Assembly (NCBI RefSeq): GCF_030730945.1 | Contig: NZ_JAVAMS010000004.1 | Location: forward strand, 124,001-188,000 | Direction: 5' to 3' | Length of the DNA: 64,000 bases | Source: Aurantiacibacter poecillastricola | Lineage (GTDB): Bacteria > Pseudomonadota > Alphaproteobacteria > Sphingomonadales > Sphingomonadaceae | Part shown: piece after piece, positions 38,647-47,453 of the stretch | Position numbering within the stretch: position 1 is the stretch's first letter | Layout: each line of letters opens with the position of its first letter | Notes under the pieces: model-generated | What the model saw: only the letters and a program-made list of their open reading frames with translations | Database searches by the model: none | What the model was told of the DNA's origin: nothing | Made by a program: the position numbers and the translations under genes

Positions 38647-40273
38647 AAAGCGCCTCCTTGAAAGGATCCATGCCGAGGCGGCGATAGGTGTCGAGGAAGC
38701 GTTCGCCATCCTCGCGCCGCTCCAGGTAAAGGTCGGCCACGGTCTCGATGGCATCGACGATGCCGTCTTCATTGAAGCCCGGCCCGGTGATCTTGGCGAG
38801 CGAGACGTCCTCCGCCTCGCTGCCGCCCAGCAGGAGCTGATAGTTTTCCGTGCCTTTCCGGTCCACGCCGAGAATGCCGATATGGCCGGCATGGTGGTGT
38901 CCGCAGGCGTTGATGCAGCCGGAAATCTTCAGCTTCAGCTCGCCCAGCAACTCACCCTTGCCATTGCTGGCGAAGCGCTCGGAAATCTTCTGCGAGACCG
39001 GGATGGAGCGCGCATTGGCGAGGCTGCAATAGTCGAGGCCGGGGCAGGCGATGATGTCGCCGATATTGTCGAGATTGGCCGTGCCGAGGCCCGCCTCGTC
39101 CAGCTTCGTCCACAGTTCGTGCAGGCGGCCGATCTCGACATGCGGCAGGATGATGTTCTGCGCATGAGTGACGCGGCATTCGTCGAAGCTGTATCCCTTC
39201 GCCAGCTCTGCCATCAGATGCATCTGCGCAGCCGTGGCATCGCCCGGAATGCCGCCGACAGGCTTCAGGCTGATCGCTGCCGAGACATAGCCCGGCGCCT
39301 TGTGAGGCGAGCAGTTGCGGTCGATCCACAGGGCGAAATCGGGGTCCGAACGGTCCGCCTTCTCGGTGAGGCCGGTGCCGAATTCGGGAGGCTGGAAGAA
39401 GCTGCGGATACGTTCGAGCTCGGCAAAGGGCGGTTCGACGCCCTGATCGAGCAGGTGGGCGAATTCCTCTTCCACCTGGCGGGCATATTCCTCCGCGCCC
39501 ATTTCGTGGACGAGGATCTTGATGCGCGCCTTGTACTTGTTGTCGCGCCGACCGTGGCGGTTGTAGACGCGCAGGCACGCCTCGGCATAGGTCACCATCT
39601 GGTTCAGCGGCACGAAGTCGCGGATCAGCGGGGCGATCATCGGGGTGCGGCCCATGCCGCCGCCGACATAGAACGAAGCGCCCAGCTCGCCCGCATCGTT
39701 CTTCACGATGTTGATGCCGATATCGTGCAGCCGCATCGCCGCGCGGTCCTTTTCGGAGGCGATGACGGCGATCTTGAACTTGCGCGGCAGGTAGGCGAAT
39801 TCCGGGTGGAAGGTGGACCATTGGCGCAGCAGCTCTGCATAGGGGCGCGGGTCCACGACCTCGTCCGCAGCGGCGCCGGCATACTGGTCGGAACTGATGT
39901 TGCGGATGCAGTTGCCGCTCGTCTGGATGGCATGCATCTCCACCTTCGCGAGATCGGCGAGGATATCGGCGGCGTCTTCCAGCTTGATCCAGTTGTACTG
40001 GATGTTCTGCCGCGTGGTGAAGTGGCCGTAGCCGCGATCGTACTTGTCGGCGATGTCGGCTAGGGCGTGCATCTGCATGCTCGAGAGCGTGCCATAGGGA
40101 ATGGCGACGCGCAGCATGTAGGCGTGGAGTTGCAGGTAGAGGCCGTTCTGCAAGCGCAGCGGCTTGAACTGGTCCTCGGTCAGCTTGCCTTCGAGGCGAC
40201 GGCGCGCCTGGTCGCGGAATTCCTCGACGCGGGCATCGACCATCGCCTGGTCGTAGTGGTCATACTTGTACAT
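38639..40273 (-). CDS. cysI: assimilatory sulfite reductase, hemoprotein subunit
   Basis: This siroheme [4Fe-4S] enzyme reduces sulfite to sulfide with six electrons. The 544 residues show the duplicated nitrite/sulfite reductase fold, including HFTTRQNIQYNW and TSGNCIRNISSD in the first half. The cluster cysteines lie in CPGLDYC and SGCINACGHH. No flavoprotein CysJ lies nearby, so the electron donor is probably a ferredoxin or an unlinked protein. It overlaps DUF934 downstream and follows DUF2849 by one base. Confidence 0.9.
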   Translation of the reverse strand: MYKYDHYDQAMVDARVEEFRDQARRRLEGKLTEDQFKPLRLQNGLYLQLHAYMLRVAIPYGTLSSMQMHALADIADKYDRGYGHFTTRQNIQYNWIKLEDAADILADLAKVEMHAIQTSGNCIRNISSDQYAGAAADEVVDPRPYAELLRQWSTFHPEFAYLPRKFKIAVIASEKDRAAMRLHDIGINIVKNDAGELGASFYVGGGMGRTPMIAPLIRDFVPLNQMVTYAEACLRVYNRHGRRDNKYKARIKILVHEMGAEEYARQVEEEFAHLLDQGVEPPFAELERIRSFFQPPEFGTGLTEKADRSDPDFALWIDRNCSPHKAPGYVSAAISLKPVGGIPGDATAAQMHLMAELAKGYSFDECRVTHAQNIILPHVEIGRLHELWTKLDEAGLGTANLDNIGDIIACPGLDYCSLANARSIPVSQKISERFASNGKGELLGELKLKISGCINACGHHHAGHIGILGVDRKGTENYQLLLGGSEAEDVSLAKITGPGFNEDGIVDAIETVADLYLERREDGERFLDTYRRLGMDPFKEALYG

Positions 40274-40274
40274 G

Positions 40275-40571
40275 TCAGATCACCCAGTCCCAGCCCACTT
40301 TCTTGACTGCGGGAACAGCCAGATCGGGGCGAACGGTAGGGCCGAGTGCGCGCACCCGGTCCTTGATATGCGCCGGGCGCGGACCGTTCTCGGTCTGCTC
40401 GGCATCGATGGCATAGGCGGAGTTCACGCGGCGCGCGGCTTCCTCCGTGGCGAGGATGGCTTCCGCCTCCTCGCCCGCATCGGCGGCCTCCGTGATATGG
40501 ATCGACCAGCCGCTGCCGTCCCACCAGACGACGGCGCCTGTCTTGAGGTCGTTTCCGGTAAGGATCTTCAC
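40275..40571 (-). CDS. DUF2849 protein of sulfate assimilation
   Basis: This is a 98-residue protein of the alphaproteobacterial DUF2849 family, found next to sulfite reductase genes. It contains KILTGNDLKTGAVVWWDG at the start and a C-terminal GWDWVI. The function is not known. The start is GTG 40571, overlapping the sumT stop as GTGA. The open frame upstream is a shadow of sumT. Its stop is one base before the cysI start, so translation is coupled through the operon. Confidence 0.85.
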   Translation of the reverse strand: MKILTGNDLKTGAVVWWDGSGWSIHITEAADAGEEAEAILATEEAARRVNSAYAIDAEQTENGPRPAHIKDRVRALGPTVRPDLAVPAVKKVGWDWVI

Positions 40572-41323
40572 TGTGCGGTTTCCTTGGCAAGTTGGGCGAG
40601 CGCTGTATCGGTGCGCGCGGTGACGTGGCCGATCACGATGAGGGCGGGACTTTGCACACCCTCGCGCTCGACAAGCTCGGGCAGGCCCGCCAGCGGGCCG
40701 CGCAGCACGCGCATGTCGGCACGGCAGGCCTTCTCGATCACGGCGACGGGCATGTCGGGCGCTAGGCCGTCGCCCATCAGCTTCTCGGCGATCTGGGGAG
40801 CGGTCTTCACGCCCATGTAGATCACCAGTGTGCGGCCCTTTCCGGCAAGGCCCGCCCAGTCCTGATCGGACAAACCCTTGCACTGGCCGGCGACGAAGCT
40901 GACGATGCTCGCGTCCTCGCGGTGCGTGAGGGCGATGCCGGTGGCTGCCGCCGCGCCGTTTGCGGCGGTGATGCCGGGCACCACCTTGCAAGCCACACCG
41001 GCGGCCTGCGCCGCTTCCATCTCCTCGCCGCCGCGCCCGAAGATGAAGGGATCGCCGCCTTTCAGGCGTACCACGTCGCGCCCGGCACGCGCCTCGCGCA
41101 CCAGCAGGGCGTTGATGTCCTCCTGCGGCAGCGTGTGTTTCGAGCGCTGCTTGGCCACCGAAACCAGCCGCGCACCGGGCCGCGCAAGAGCAAGAATGGC
41201 CGGATCGACCAGTCCGTCATGAACGATGAGCGATGCGCTCTCGATCAGCCGCGCGGCGCGCAGTGTCAGCAAGTCGGGATCGCCGGGGCCTGCGCCCACC
41301 AGATGGATCGTGCCTGTTTTCAT
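40568..41323 (-). CDS. cobA: uroporphyrinogen-III C-methyltransferase
   Basis: This SAM-dependent enzyme methylates uroporphyrinogen III twice to make precorrin-2, the precursor of the siroheme needed by CysI. The 251 residues include LVGAGPGDPDLLT, the DGLV segment, RLKGGDPFIFGRGGEE and VPGITA, all diagnostic. It is a stand-alone methyltransferase without the CysG oxidase/ferrochelatase half, so those steps must be encoded elsewhere. It is the first gene of the operon and couples to DUF2849 by a four-base overlap. The name sumT is also used. Confidence 0.93.
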   Translation of the reverse strand: MKTGTIHLVGAGPGDPDLLTLRAARLIESASLIVHDGLVDPAILALARPGARLVSVAKQRSKHTLPQEDINALLVREARAGRDVVRLKGGDPFIFGRGGEEMEAAQAAGVACKVVPGITAANGAAAATGIALTHREDASIVSFVAGQCKGLSDQDWAGLAGKGRTLVIYMGVKTAPQIAEKLMGDGLAPDMPVAVIEKACRADMRVLRGPLAGLPELVEREGVQSPALIVIGHVTARTDTALAQLAKETAQ

Positions 41324-41392
41324 GGGGCACGAGATGCGCGTTCGCGTCCAGCCTCGCCAGCGAGAATGGTTTGGCCCCGGCCTAGACCAGCT

Positions 41393-42124
41393 TTAGGCGG
41401 TATAGAGTTGCAGCATGTTGAGCAGCGTCAGCACCGGCCAGAACCACACGATGTTGCGGACCTTGACGATGGCCGAGACCAGTCCCGCCACCAGTGCCAC
41501 GTGGGCAACAAGGATGCCCAGCCATTCCGGCGAGAACCCGTCCGACAGGAGGCTGGGTATCTGCGTTGCGGCAATGGCGATCGCAGCGATGGCGATCGCG
41601 GCCTTTCCGGACCATCCGTCGATCACCAGAGCAAGGAACGCGGCAAGGACGAGAAGCCGTAGCATGCTGCGCCAGGTGAGGAGCAGCGCATCGCCGACAA
41701 CTTCAGGCGCTCCCGGAATGGCCATGTCTGTTCTTCCCGCGCGCACCGAGAAGTAGGCCGCGATCCCGCACAGGGCGAATGCCACACCCACCAGAAGCGA
41801 GCGCCCGATCCCGCTTTGCGGTAGCAGGATTGCCGCGCGGCTGCGCTGCAGTGCGAGGTAGGCGATCACCGGCAGGAGGATGACGAGAAGGTTGATCGCC
41901 GATGCGAGCGCGCCGTCGCCGGGCAGGAGGTGTCCCCGTGCTGTGAAACTCGCCAGAGCGTAGGCCAGCGCAAAGGCCACGAGCAGGAGGGCGGCATTGC
42001 GCCAGCGGTGGTCCAGGGTTCTGATAGGCGCAGCAGGCAGCCAGCGGGGATACAGCAGGGCCGTCAGCCATGCGAGGATCGCCACCGTGCCGTAGGCCGA
42101 AATTATACCGAGATAGTGCGTCAT
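41393..42124 (-). CDS. multi-pass inner-membrane protein
   Basis: I do not recognise a family. The 243 residues form about eight hydrophobic segments spread over the whole length, with short polar loops and no catalytic motif I can identify. A central AAIAIAAIAIAATQ repeat is notable. It sits between the mscS gene and the sulfur operon on the same strand, with gaps of 69 bases on each side, so it may be transcribed alone. Confidence 0.65.
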   Translation of the reverse strand: MTHYLGIISAYGTVAILAWLTALLYPRWLPAAPIRTLDHRWRNAALLLVAFALAYALASFTARGHLLPGDGALASAINLLVILLPVIAYLALQRSRAAILLPQSGIGRSLLVGVAFALCGIAAYFSVRAGRTDMAIPGAPEVVGDALLLTWRSMLRLLVLAAFLALVIDGWSGKAAIAIAAIAIAATQIPSLLSDGFSPEWLGILVAHVALVAGLVSAIVKVRNIVWFWPVLTLLNMLQLYTA

Positions 42125-42193
42125 TACCCCTTCCCGTCCGGCATCCCCGTATCATGGTGTCTTAGGGGAATGAAACGGCCTGGTCGGGCGAAG

Positions 42194-43339
42194 TCAGCTT
42201 TTCGTGGAATTGTTGCCCAGCCGCTGGCCGATTGCCGCGACAAGTTGATCGAATTGCTCGTTCCCGCGCAGGTTGATGTCGCGCTGGGGGAACGGGATCT
42301 CCACATTGTGCTCCTGGAACAGGTCCCATAGCGTGTTCAGCACATCGCTGCGGACATTGCCTACGCCCATTTCCGGATCGGTGATCCAGCAATGGATGAT
42401 GAAGTTGACGCTGGAATCCCCGTATTCCGCCATCCATACGCTGGGCGGCGGGTTGTCCAGCACGCGCTTGCAGGAATTGGCGGCCTTCAGCATCAGTTCC
42501 TGCGCCTGCTTCATATCTGCTCCGTAGGACACGCCCACGGGCACCTGCATGCGCACCTTGCGTGAGGAATAGGACCAGTTCTCCACCTGGTTCACCATCA
42601 GGTTCTCGTTCGGGATGAGGTATTCGCGCTCGTCCCTGGTGGTGATGGAGACGGCGCGGATGCCGATCTTGCGGATCTGGCCGAAAGTCTCGTTCCCCGC
42701 CTGGTCTGCAATGTTGATGACGTCGCCCGGCTTGATCGAGCGATCCATCAGCAGGATGATTCCGGCGATGAGGTTGCCGAAGGTCTTCTGCAGGCCGAAA
42801 CCGATGGCGAGGCCAAATGCGCCGGAGAACACGGTTAGCGCGGTCAGATCGACGCCGAGAATGTCGATCCCGATAAGGATCGCCAGGGCCCACACGGCCA
42901 CCGTCACCAGCTTGTCCATCAGCAAGCGCTGCGCGAGGGAGAGCTTGGTCAGCCGCTTGACGCCGGATCCTGCCAGCTTGGTGCCAAGGCGGGCGAAAAC
43001 GAATACGCCGACCACCACCATCACCACGACCAGTACCGTCCACAGCGAAAAGCGCGTGTCGGCAACGGTAAAGCCGAATGCATCGAGCTGTTCGATCACG
43101 GAAGCGACGGTGGGCGTGGTGTCGGCGACCGCATCGCGGATAACGTCGGCGCCGACCACGGGATCGGCCGGTGTATCGGGCACGGGGGTAGGCGTGGGTT
43201 CGGGCGTCGCTTCAGGCGCTTCGATATCGAAGGCCCCGCCTGACGCGGCGGTCGCGTCATTGATGCCGTCGACCAGGGCGTTCCCGGTATCGGCTGCCCC
43301 TTCGGCAGTATTCGGCAAATCCTGCCCTGTCGTACTCAT
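42194..43339 (-). CDS. MscS-type mechanosensitive ion channel
   Basis: This is a 381-residue small-conductance mechanosensitive channel homologue. An N-terminal Pro/Thr/Asp-rich stretch (PEPTPTPVPDTP) of about 85 residues precedes the usual three membrane helices. The pore helix reads LTVFSGAFGLAIGFGLQ, followed by the MscS beta domain (KPGDVINIADQAGNETFGQIRKIGIRAV) and the alpha/beta C-terminal part. It protects against hypo-osmotic shock in known relatives. It overlaps metC by four bases and is the last gene of sseA-metC-mscS. Confidence 0.9.
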   Translation of the reverse strand: MSTTGQDLPNTAEGAADTGNALVDGINDATAASGGAFDIEAPEATPEPTPTPVPDTPADPVVGADVIRDAVADTTPTVASVIEQLDAFGFTVADTRFSLWTVLVVVMVVVGVFVFARLGTKLAGSGVKRLTKLSLAQRLLMDKLVTVAVWALAILIGIDILGVDLTALTVFSGAFGLAIGFGLQKTFGNLIAGIILLMDRSIKPGDVINIADQAGNETFGQIRKIGIRAVSITTRDEREYLIPNENLMVNQVENWSYSSRKVRMQVPVGVSYGADMKQAQELMLKAANSCKRVLDNPPPSVWMAEYGDSSVNFIIHCWITDPEMGVGNVRSDVLNTLWDLFQEHNVEIPFPQRDINLRGNEQFDQLVAAIGQRLGNNSTKS

Positions 43340-44562
43340 GTCGCTCCCATCGCTGCGAACCCGCGGTCGAGATCGCCGATCAGGTCATCTGCATCTTCTA
43401 GACCGATGGAGAGCCGCACGCCAAGTCCGCTGCCCTCGTCGATACCCGGAGGCCATGGGCGCAGCGTGTGGACGGGGGCCGGGTCGAAGGGGATGGCGAG
43501 GCTTTCGAAGCCGCCCCAGCTGAAGCCGATGCCGAACAGTTCCAGCGCGTCGATCAGGCGCGCGCGCGCAGCTATGTCGGCGTCTTTCAGCACGAAGCTG
43601 AAGAGGCCGCAGCCGCCCGCGAAATCGCGCTGCCACAATTCGTGTCCGGGTGCGCCGGGCAGCATCGGACACAGCACGGCGGCGACCTCCGTACGGCTGG
43701 AAAGCCACTGCGCCACCGCCAGTGCGGTGCTGGCCGTGCGCTCCAGCCGCAGCGACATCGTGCGCAAACCGCGCAAGGCAAGTGCGGCATCGTCGGGCGA
43801 GACGACCTGCCCCATGAACTGTGCCTGCCTTCTGACGCGATTGATGACGGGCTTCGCCGCGCTGGCGCTTCCCATCATCAGGTCCGAATGGCCGCCGACA
43901 TGCTTGGTGAGGCTCATCACCGTAATGTCGCAGCCATGCTGCAAGGCGGGAAAGCCGAGGGGCGTTGCCCAGGTGTTATCGATGATGGAGAGCACGCCCC
44001 GGTCGCGGGCGATGGCCGTCAGGGCTGGAATGTCGCACACTTCCAGCGTCAGGCTGCCGGGGTTCTCCAGCATGACAGCCTTGGTTTTCTCGCCGATCAT
44101 TGCTGCAAAGGCGTCGGGGTCGAGCGGATCGAATGGCCGGGCCGTGATGCCGAATTGCCTGAGCATGGACAGCGCGATGTTGCGCGTCGGTTCGTAGACA
44201 TTGTCGGTCACCAGCAGCTCGTCGCCGGGTCGCAGCACCGCCATCAGGGTGCAGGCGAGCGCCGCCACGCCGCTCGGGAACAGTTCGGTGCCGTCGGCGC
44301 CCGGCTCCAGCTCGGTCAGCGCATCGGCCAGCGCCCACTGCGTCGGTCCGCCGCGACGTCCGTAATAGAAGTGCCCGTCCTCATTGGGGCGCCCGCCGAC
44401 AAGATCCTCGCTGTTCTCGTAAAGATGCGTGCTGGCGCGCCAGACAGGCGGGTTGACCACAGCCCCCTTCGTGCCGGGCGTGCTCACCCATTCGCGCTTG
44501 CGCCCGGCTTCGACGAGGCGCGTGGCTTTACCAAGCTCGGGACCGTCCTCGCGATCGGTCAA
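43336..44562 (-). CDS. metC: cystathionine beta-lyase / trans-sulfuration PLP enzyme
   Basis: This 408-residue PLP enzyme of the Cys/Met metabolism family cleaves cystathionine to homocysteine. The PLP lysine is in MSLTKHVGGHSD, and LFPSGVAALACTL and IDNTWATPLGFP are family blocks. SLTKHVGGHSD with TKY replaced by TKH fits alphaproteobacterial MetC rather than MetB, though the two are close. It overlaps sseA upstream and mscS downstream by four bases each. Confidence 0.85.
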   Translation of the reverse strand: MTDREDGPELGKATRLVEAGRKREWVSTPGTKGAVVNPPVWRASTHLYENSEDLVGGRPNEDGHFYYGRRGGPTQWALADALTELEPGADGTELFPSGVAALACTLMAVLRPGDELLVTDNVYEPTRNIALSMLRQFGITARPFDPLDPDAFAAMIGEKTKAVMLENPGSLTLEVCDIPALTAIARDRGVLSIIDNTWATPLGFPALQHGCDITVMSLTKHVGGHSDLMMGSASAAKPVINRVRRQAQFMGQVVSPDDAALALRGLRTMSLRLERTASTALAVAQWLSSRTEVAAVLCPMLPGAPGHELWQRDFAGGCGLFSFVLKDADIAARARLIDALELFGIGFSWGGFESLAIPFDPAPVHTLRPWPPGIDEGSGLGVRLSIGLEDADDLIGDLDRGFAAMGAT

Positions 44563-45419
44563 GCCGCTGCTCCGGCTGCGCCCGGTCCGGTTTCCTTCGG
44601 AGTATCGGGATCCGTGCCCCAGTCGCTCCAGCTACCGTCGTACAGCGCGACGTCCGTCTTGCCGAGGCGGTCCAGCGCGAAGAGCAGGACCGATGCCGTC
44701 ACTCCGCTGCCGCAACTGGCGATGATCGGGCGATCGAGATCGACGCCTGCATCGGTGAAAGCGGCGCGAAGACCCGCCTCGTCCTTGAAGGTGCCATCCG
44801 CGTTCAGGACGTGATCGAAGGGGACGTTGAAGGAGCCGGGAATATGGCCCGACGCAACTTCGGGACGGAAATCGGGCTCCTCGCCAGTGAAGCGCGGATT
44901 ATCGCGGGCATCCACTAGCTGTGCGCTCTTCGACTTGAGATTGGCGAGCACGCCGCTCTTGTCGCGCACCTGTCCTTCCCCGCTGTTCGCCGAAAAGGGG
45001 GCGGGGGCCATGTTGGGGACGCCGCTCTGCGTCACCCGGTCTTCGGCCTGCCATTTCTGGAAACCACCATCCAGCAGTGCGAGGCGGTGCATGCCGTAGA
45101 AGCGGCAGATGAACCACGCGCGCGCCGCGGTGCGCATCGCGCTGTTGTCGTAGAGCACCACCTGGTCCGTATCGCGCACGCCCAGCTTCGCCATGTGTTG
45201 CGCGAACTGGCCGCGCGTGGGCAGGGCGGACATGATGTCGCTATCCGGATCGACGAGGTTCTTCAGGTCGAGGAAGCGGGCACCGGGAATGTGGCTTTCG
45301 GCGAACTCTGCGGCAGCGTCGCGCCCTGCCATCGGCAAATGCGCCGAGGCATCGAGAACAACGAGGCCGGGCGATCCCAGCTCGGCTGCAAGCCACTGCG
45401 TAGTCACGAGCGATGTCAT
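44559..45419 (-). CDS. sseA: 3-mercaptopyruvate/thiosulfate sulfurtransferase
   Basis: This two-domain rhodanese of 286 residues transfers sulfur from 3-mercaptopyruvate or thiosulfate to acceptors. The N-terminal rhodanese domain (about 1-135) is inactive-like, and the C-terminal one has the catalytic loop CGSGVTA, typical of mercaptopyruvate sulfurtransferase. ATG 45419 gives the usual start (TTQWLAAEL); the open frame to 45539 is non-conserved. It is the first gene of the sseA-metC-mscS operon and is divergent from queF, 84 bases away. Confidence 0.9.
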   Translation of the reverse strand: MTSLVTTQWLAAELGSPGLVVLDASAHLPMAGRDAAAEFAESHIPGARFLDLKNLVDPDSDIMSALPTRGQFAQHMAKLGVRDTDQVVLYDNSAMRTAARAWFICRFYGMHRLALLDGGFQKWQAEDRVTQSGVPNMAPAPFSANSGEGQVRDKSGVLANLKSKSAQLVDARDNPRFTGEEPDFRPEVASGHIPGSFNVPFDHVLNADGTFKDEAGLRAAFTDAGVDLDRPIIASCGSGVTASVLLFALDRLGKTDVALYDGSWSDWGTDPDTPKETGPGAAGAAA

Positions 45420-45503
45420 GGCGGGAGGACTAGCGGGTGCGCTGCCAGAGGTAAATGCCGCGCACGCTTGCACCTTCGGCAAAGCCGCGCCATCTGGCGA
45501 GCC

Positions 45504-45971
45504 ATGAGCGATACCGATAAATCCGCCCAGCCGCTGCATCTCGGCCAGACCAGCGCCTTGCCCGCCTCGCCCGAGGAGGCAATGCTGGACTACGTCCCCA
45601 ATCCGCGCGGGGACACGCTATACTGCGTGCGCTTTGCTGCGCCCGAGTTTACCTCGCTCTGCCCGGTTACCGGCCAGCCGGATTTCGCGCATCTGGTCAT
45701 CGACTACGCGCCTGCCGAAACCATCGTGGAGAGCAAGAGCCTCAAGCTGTTCCTCGGCGCGTTCCGCAACCATTGCGGTTTCCACGAGGACGTGACAGTG
45801 GGCATTGGACAGCGCCTGTTCGAGGAAATGAAACCTCGCTGGCTGCGTATCGGTGGGTACTGGTATCCGCGCGGGGGCATTCCGATCGACGTGTTCTGGC
45901 AGAGCGGTGCACCGCCCGAGGGCCTTTGGCTGCCGGACCAGGGCGTCGCTTCCTATCGCGGGCGCGGCTAG
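45504..45971 (+). CDS. queF: NADPH-dependent 7-cyano-7-deazaguanine reductase
   Basis: QueF reduces preQ0 to preQ1 in queuosine tRNA modification. The 155 residues are the short unimodular type. The active cysteine is in [11 protein letters not shown], the NADPH motif is ESKSLKLFL and [10 protein letters not shown] completes the pattern. ATG 45504 is the first suitable start. I looked for a preQ1 riboswitch upstream and saw no convincing one. It converges with the SnoaL-like gene pair, nine bases apart. Confidence 0.93.
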   Translation: MSDTDKSAQPLHLGQTSALPASPEEAMLDYVPNPRGDTLYCVRFAAPEFTSLCPVTGQPDFAHLVIDYAPAETIVESKSLKLFLGAFRNHCGFHEDVTVGIGQRLFEEMKPRWLRIGGYWYPRGGIPIDVFWQSGAPPEGLWLPDQGVASYRGRG

Positions 45972-45980
45972 GGCCAAGGA

Positions 45981-46538
45981 CTATTCGCCCGAGCGCAGGG
46001 CCTGCATCTGTGCGCGCCATTCGGCCGGTGTCGGCATTACAGGATAGTCCACGCGGCGCAGGAACTTCCATCGCCCGTCCTCGCGGATAAGCTCGTCCTC
46101 GTAGCGTCCCGCCAGCGCAGGTGTCGGCTCGCCATTGGGGCCGCGCATGATCAACAGGTGCCGCGAATGCGCGTTCGCCCGGTCGCCGTCCACGTCGACT
46201 TCGATGTTGCTCGTGATGTGAAGGCTTTCCCTGTTGACGAAGCCGGGCTCGGGCTCGCCATAGACGCTTACGAGCATGTCCAGGATCGCGTCCGGCCCGC
46301 GATAGACGAGGTCGCCGTTCACCCATTCGCCCTGCTCGGCGAACAATGCCGCGAATGCGGAGAAATCGCGTGCGTCCTGCGCCCGTGAATAGTCTACGAG
46401 CAGGCGCCTGATCGCGAGGTCATCCTCTGCGCGCTGCACGCGTTCTTCCAGCGACAGTTCCCTCTCGCCGTCCTGCGCCACGGCGGGAACGGCGGCGAGG
46501 AACAGCAGGGCCGGAATGGCCGGCAGAAGGCGCATCAT
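45981..46538 (-). CDS. exported NTF2/SnoaL-like protein
   Basis: This is a 185-residue periplasmic protein with the NTF2/SnoaL fold. A Sec signal ends AVA-Q near residue 22, a short coil (SLEERVQRAEDDLAIRRLL) follows and then the conical SnoaL domain with FAALFAEQGEW and LIREDGRWKFLRR. A histidine in NRESLHITSN sits mid-sheet where its two closest relatives (46535 and 52237) also have one. Activity is unknown; the fold includes cofactor-free lyases, isomerases and cyclases. The ATG overlaps the stop of its partner gene as ATGATG. Confidence 0.8.
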   Translation of the reverse strand: MMRLLPAIPALLFLAAVPAVAQDGERELSLEERVQRAEDDLAIRRLLVDYSRAQDARDFSAFAALFAEQGEWVNGDLVYRGPDAILDMLVSVYGEPEPGFVNRESLHITSNIEVDVDGDRANAHSRHLLIMRGPNGEPTPALAGRYEDELIREDGRWKFLRRVDYPVMPTPAEWRAQMQALRSGE

Positions 46539-47080
46539 CGTTCCCCCTCCTGCGCCGAGATCGCCGCTCTCCATTCCGCCGCCGTGGGCATGATGTCTTC
46601 AGCGATGCGGCGAGCGATCTTCCATTGGCCGTCGCGGCGCACGAAGTCGTCGTGATAGATGCCGGTCAGTGCGGGAGTGGGCTCTCCCCGGGGGCCCCGC
46701 ATGACGAAGATGTAGCGCGAGGTCGCCGTCGCCCGGTCGCCATCGAGTTCGATGCGCGGATTGCTGACGAGGTGGTAGTTCTCGGCATTCGGACTGTTTG
46801 CCGGGCCCATGACTCCTTCCAGCATGGCGCGGATATTGGCGCGGCCCCTTTGCCCGCCGCCTTCGGGCTTGGTCCATTCGCCATCGGGCGTGAAGAGGTT
46901 GCTGTAGGCTTCGTAGTCCCGCCGGTCGAGGAAAGCGGCGTAGTCGGCGATGACGCGCCTTATCGCCAGCTCATCCTCCACGCGCTGGACCCGCTGCTCC
47001 AGCGATGCCCTCGCTTCCTGCGCGCTCGCCACAGCCGGCGCGGACGCGAGCAGGGCAGCGATCACGAACGACCTCATCAT
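46535..47080 (-). CDS. exported NTF2/SnoaL-like protein
   Basis: This 181-residue paralogue of the next gene has a Sec signal ending ASA-Q near residue 24, coil SLEQRVQRVEDELAIRRVI, then a SnoaL domain with YSNLFTPDGEW and FVRRDGQWKIARR. The mid-domain His is in ENYHLVSNP. Two adjacent ATGs start it at 47080 with CAGGAGAGTG upstream; the open frame to 47269 is not conserved. It is the first gene of the minus-strand pair, divergent from the TonB receptor across a 373-base spacer. Confidence 0.8.
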   Translation of the reverse strand: MMRSFVIAALLASAPAVASAQEARASLEQRVQRVEDELAIRRVIADYAAFLDRRDYEAYSNLFTPDGEWTKPEGGGQRGRANIRAMLEGVMGPANSPNAENYHLVSNPRIELDGDRATATSRYIFVMRGPRGEPTPALTGIYHDDFVRRDGQWKIARRIAEDIMPTAAEWRAAISAQEGER

Positions 47081-47453
47081 CTCGTCACTCTCCTGTTTCA
47101 GACCATACTTGCCCAGTCTGGATGGGCGAATTGATCGCCTCGGAAACGATGGGCATCGTGCCGGGAAACGGCACATTTGTGGCCTTCTTCTCACCCATCC
47201 GGGCGCCTTGAGCCAGCGGTGAAGAGCAGATTTTCCAGTTCTGGCAACTCGGCCGGCCAATAGGGGCAAGGCGCAAGAACAGGACCAACTGTAATAAGAT
47301 TACACCCTCAAGGCGTCTGCGTTGCCGATAGTTCCGGTGCAGGATTGTTCGAGAGGACGGCCAGAGGCGACCCTCACCGGCAACTGCCAGTACGATCGCC
47401 GCTTCTTGCCGCATAAAAAACAAGCCGGGATATTCCGGCTGGGGAGAGGAAAT
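47081..47453. promoter_or_regulatory. divergent regulatory spacer with palindrome and hairpin
   Basis: This 373-base gene-free spacer separates the SnoaL-like pair (minus) and the TonB receptor (plus). It holds a perfect 15-base palindrome, TGTAAT-AAG-ATTACA at 47290-47304, in otherwise GC-rich DNA. A 6-bp hairpin AGCCGG/CCGGCT (47423-47440, loop GATATT) lies just before the ribosome site GGAGAGGA of the receptor and is preceded by a run of six A. No clear -35/-10 pair stands out. The palindrome looks like an operator, possibly for the cluster regulator. Confidence 0.5.

Noticed and set aside
38516..40063. 515-codon open frame opposite cysI
   Set aside because: It mirrors the strong codon bias of cysI, whose cysteine and siroheme motifs are intact; the shadow has no recognisable feature.
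45420..45503. Possible preQ1 riboswitch before queF
   Set aside because: I found no convincing hairpin with the A-rich tail of preQ1-I, nor the preQ1-II layout, in the 84-base spacer.
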